Positions 61,415-64,000 of a DNA stretch of 64,000 bases are shown here, piece by piece. The DNA is from Candidatus Saccharimonadota bacterium (GTDB lineage: Bacteria; Patescibacteriota; Saccharimonadia; Saccharimonadales; Saccharimonadaceae), in NCBI GenBank assembly GCA_027492735.1, contig JAPUEE010000013.1:1-64000 (forward strand). The letters run 5' to 3'. Position 1 is the first letter of the stretch; every line of letters starts with the position of its first letter. Below the pieces are notes generated by a model. It was not told where the DNA came from, ran no database searches, and worked only from the letters and a program-made list of their open reading frames with translations. The position numbers were made by a program, and so were the translations under genes.

Positions 61415-62817
61415 AACTGTTCAACACCCGAACGAAGCAAGTTGACGAATTCAAGCCATTGGACGACAGTAATGTCGTTCGCATCTACTCTTGCGGTCCC
61501 ACGGTCTATAATCACGCTCATATAGGAAATTTGAGTGCCTACATAGTTGCCGACATGCTACGTCGATCAGTGCAGCTTGCTGGTTATGAGACACGCCATG
61601 TTATGAATTTTACTGATGTTGATGACAAAACGATTCGTGATTCAGCTCGCAACTATCCCGATCTAGACCCGGCTGAAGCCTTGACGAAACTAACTCGTCA
61701 TTACGAGACAATATTCCTGTGCGAAATGCAGGAAATCGGCAACGACACCGAGTCCTTGACCTTCGTTCGTGCAACTGATTCGATAGAGGCCATGAAAACT
61801 CTCATCACTAACCTCGTCAATCAAGGCGTTGCCTATATTGCAGATGACGGGGTGTATTTTTCGATCTCAAAATACCAAGAATCGAGACGTTATGGCCAAC
61901 TGTCTCACGTAGAGTTGGCGGCTGATACAAAATCTCGTGTCAATAATGACGAATACGACAAAGATTCAGCCCAGGATTTTGCGCTCTGGAAAACACAAAA
62001 ACCTGGCGAGCCAGCATGGTCGTTTACGATTGACGATGTTGACCTAACAGGTCGACCGGGCTGGCATATTGAATGTTCCGTTATGAGCGTCGGAGAGCTC
62101 GGGCAACCGTTCGATATTCATACAGGCGGTATCGATCTCATCTTTCCGCATCACGAAAACGAGATCGCTCAGAGCACGGCCGGCGATCAACCCGAACTCT
62201 ATGCCAACTTCTTTGTCCATAACGAACATTTGCTCGTCGATGGGATAAAAATGGCAAAGAGTAAACGCAACTTTTATACCCTTGTCGACGTCAAGGAGCA
62301 GCACTTTGATCCATTAGATTTCCGTATGTTGATTCTGCAGAGCCACTATCAAAGTGCCAGTAATTTCAGCTGGGATAACCTGACAGCTGCACAGAATCGA
62401 CGACGCAACTGGCGAAACAAAGCCGAACTGCGTTGGCAAATTCCGGACTCTAGTGATGACGGTCAGGTCGAAATCGTCAACAACTTGCTCGACCAAGCGA
62501 AAGCCGCGCTTCTCGATAATCTCGATACACCAAACGCACTAAAATATATTGATGAGGCATTCGATCAACTCAGTTATGACAATCTGAGCCATTTTGCGCT
62601 CGATAATATCATAAACTTTATCGACGATTGTCTGGGGTTGGCTATTCGAATTGCTACACCCAATATTTCTGAAACCGATAGAAACGACATCCAAATCCGT
62701 TTCGAGGCAAAGACAAACAAAGACTTTGAACGAGCCGACCAGATACGTCAATCACTATCTAGCAATGGCATCCTATTAAATGACCTGAGTGATCACACCA
62801 TCTGGAATCGTCAATAG
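61411..62817 (+). CDS. cysS: Cysteinyl-tRNA synthetase
   Basis: 468 residues. YSCGPTVYNHAHIGNLSAYI holds the HIGH motif and the first zinc Cys, RPGWHIECSVMS the second Cys, FPHHENEIAQS the His and Glu ligands, and GIKMAKSKRNF is KMSKS (Ala variant). So here the catalytic zinc site is intact, unlike those in rpoC, dnaX and recR. The start was placed at ATG 61411 inside the Nudix stop (ATGA). Convergent with the AI-2E-type gene nine bases on. Confidence 0.97.
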   Translation: MKLFNTRTKQVDEFKPLDDSNVVRIYSCGPTVYNHAHIGNLSAYIVADMLRRSVQLAGYETRHVMNFTDVDDKTIRDSARNYPDLDPAEALTKLTRHYETIFLCEMQEIGNDTESLTFVRATDSIEAMKTLITNLVNQGVAYIADDGVYFSISKYQESRRYGQLSHVELAADTKSRVNNDEYDKDSAQDFALWKTQKPGEPAWSFTIDDVDLTGRPGWHIECSVMSVGELGQPFDIHTGGIDLIFPHHENEIAQSTAGDQPELYANFFVHNEHLLVDGIKMAKSKRNFYTLVDVKEQHFDPLDFRMLILQSHYQSASNFSWDNLTAAQNRRRNWRNKAELRWQIPDSSDDGQVEIVNNLLDQAKAALLDNLDTPNALKYIDEAFDQLSYDNLSHFALDNIINFIDDCLGLAIRIATPNISETDRNDIQIRFEAKTNKDFERADQIRQSLSSNGILLNDLSDHTIWNRQ

Positions 62818-62825
62818 TTGAAAAT

Positions 62826-64000
62826 TTACTTTTCGCGCCTAAGGAATTTTGGTAAACGAATCTTGATAAAGTCACGCCCAACATCAAACACTGGAGCTGG
62901 CGCATCGTCGTCATCAGCGTCCATAATCACGCTGTCAGTTTTGGATTTTCGACGACGACGAGAATAGAAGGCTTCTTTGGCTAGAACTACCAAACTACCG
63001 GCTACTGGAATAGCTACCAATGCGCCCAGTAGTCCGCCAACATTCAAACCGAGTAGAATCGCTATCAATATAATGAGAGCCGATAGATTTAATTTCTTTG
63101 ACTGAATATGTGGAGCAATCAGATTATTTTCAATCTGTTGTTCAACGATAAAGTAGGCCAGATAGATGAGCGCTGCAGGCCATGAGTAAATCAGTAGCAA
63201 CAATGTTACTACGCCACCGCCAATGATAGCGCCGAACATCGGTACGAACGTCATCACAAATATGATGGTCCAGGCTGGCCAAGCGAGCGATAGTTCAAAT
63301 CCAAAGATCAAGCTCAAAATAGCTACGGCTATAGCTGTCAACGTAGCGCTGATGAGAGCCACCGTGATCTGACCGCTCATGTATCCAGTGACGACATTTG
63401 AAATTTTGCGAGCAACAGCCTGGTGATGCTTTCGCTTTTTATCATCGGTATAGGCGAGTCGCCAATATTTTTCCTCCCAGGTTGGCCCTTCGATGAGCAT
63501 GAGAAATGTCAGCACTGCGACAAAGATACTATTAACCGTGGCGCCCACTAGGCCATTCAATATACCAACAAATGAGCCGCCGATAGCACCAGCAGCACTG
63601 GCAGCTTCTTTCTGCAAGCCATTGATCCAATCATGATATTGATCGGTCAAATTATATTTAGCGAGGAAATCACCCAACCACAACGTATTTTTCTGTAACG
63701 ATTCTAACAAGTGCGGAAAATCAGCTAAAAAGTTTGCTAGCTGTTTCACAAACACTGGTACAACGTTGAAAAAGACTAAAACAAAAACAGCGAGTATCAT
63801 GAGGTATGCTACGAGCGTTGCGAATGCACGAGACTTGCCAGGCAAATGTCGCGCCAACCATGAAACTGGTCGATTGAGTACGAGAGCGAGGAAAAATGAG
63901 ATAGCTACAATAACTAATGGACCTCTCGCCAGCCAAACAAATCCAATAACCCCTGCAAATCCTAGAATAACGAGCCAAAATCTGATAAATGTTCCCGTAT
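62826..64000 (-). CDS. AI-2E-family (PerM-like) transporter, start outside the window
   Basis: At least 391 residues visible; the frame stays open to base 64000, so the 5' end is missing. Around six to eight membrane segments with the typical family layout: a long hydrophilic stretch, then PAWTIIFVMTFVPMFGAIIGGGVVTLLLL and VEQQIENNLIAPHI near the end. The tail is basic and acidic in turn. Members export quorum signals, or act as Na+/H+ antiporters or in wall-related roles; no direct substrate is visible. Confidence 0.88.
   Translation of the reverse strand, partial: TGTFIRFWLVILGFAGVIGFVWLARGPLVIVAISFFLALVLNRPVSWLARHLPGKSRAFATLVAYLMILAVFVLVFFNVVPVFVKQLANFLADFPHLLESLQKNTLWLGDFLAKYNLTDQYHDWINGLQKEAASAAGAIGGSFVGILNGLVGATVNSIFVAVLTFLMLIEGPTWEEKYWRLAYTDDKKRKHHQAVARKISNVVTGYMSGQITVALISATLTAIAVAILSLIFGFELSLAWPAWTIIFVMTFVPMFGAIIGGGVVTLLLLIYSWPAALIYLAYFIVEQQIENNLIAPHIQSKKLNLSALIILIAILLGLNVGGLLGALVAIPVAGSLVVLAKEAFYSRRRRKSKTDSVIMDADDDDAPAPVFDVGRDFIKIRLPKFLRREK

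Overview
The window reads as a stretch of a streamlined Patescibacteria (CPR) chromosome, most probably Candidatus Saccharibacteria (TM7). This is inferred from gene content and style, not from a 16S gene, which is absent. TGA is used as an ordinary stop, so the UGA-as-glycine CPR lineages are excluded. Genes are densely packed, and proteins are often short versions of their families. Many -10 boxes (TATAAT/TACAAT) sit only 6-10 bases before the start codon, which predicts leaderless mRNAs. The core machinery (RpoC, DnaX, RecR, L33) has lost its zinc-binding cysteines. There are no biosynthetic operons, but there are salvage, import and polymer-handling genes, as expected of an epibiont living on a host, typically an actinobacterium.

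Layout. 1-2.7 kb: the end of a long collagen-like fibre protein, a GH16/lectin-like protein and a 34-residue ORF; this may be a phage tail or surface-fibre module. 2.8-7.5 kb: unknown proteins, a Nudix hydrolase, a conspicuously G+C-rich purine permease (probable transfer), a DHH-family phosphoesterase and a small repeat protein. 7.6-15.2 kb: two tRNA-Leu genes, rsmD, an FAD-linked oxidase, nadD, a membrane-anchored alpha/beta hydrolase, hisS, tig and clpP; clpP sits behind a CIRCE-type operator. 15.2-24.7 kb: a nucleotidyltransferase-like protein, rpoB-rpoC with a structured leader, and rpsL-rpsG. 24.7-31.8 kb: a methyltransferase, an unknown protein, trpS, a pseudouridine synthase, holB-like, a TPR protein, a tRNA-Thr/Tyr/Thr cluster leading into a pilin-like gene, a PAP2 phosphatase and rpmG. 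31.8-38.1 kb: a PIG-V-like mannosyltransferase, then a leftward four-gene alpha-glucan operon (GT4/5 synthase, GH57, GH15, unknown). 38.2-45.1 kb: tRNA-Trp, a P-loop kinase, a YgjP-type metallopeptidase, an orphan histidine kinase, secE-nusG, rplK and rplA, with a second G+C-rich gene (cdsA-like) between the last two. 45.1-49.8 kb: a thymidylate set (thyA, folA, dcd, tmk) and a divergent RelA/SpoT-like protein. 49.8-64 kb: rplJ-rplL behind an L10-type leader, an unknown protein, dnaX-dnaB, membrane glycosyltransferases, ybaB-recR, an nrnA-like gene, a Nudix hydrolase, cysS and a truncated AI-2E-family transporter.

How it works together. Thymidylate is made from imported precursors: dcd supplies dUMP precursors, thyA/folA methylate them, and tmk phosphorylates dTMP. 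The purine permease brings in nucleobases the cell probably cannot make. The glucan operon suggests storage or host-polysaccharide use. RNA polymerase, ribosomal and replication genes are spread over several short transcription units, each with recognisable sigma70-type promoters and intrinsic terminators. All product names are from reading the sequence; no database search was possible.
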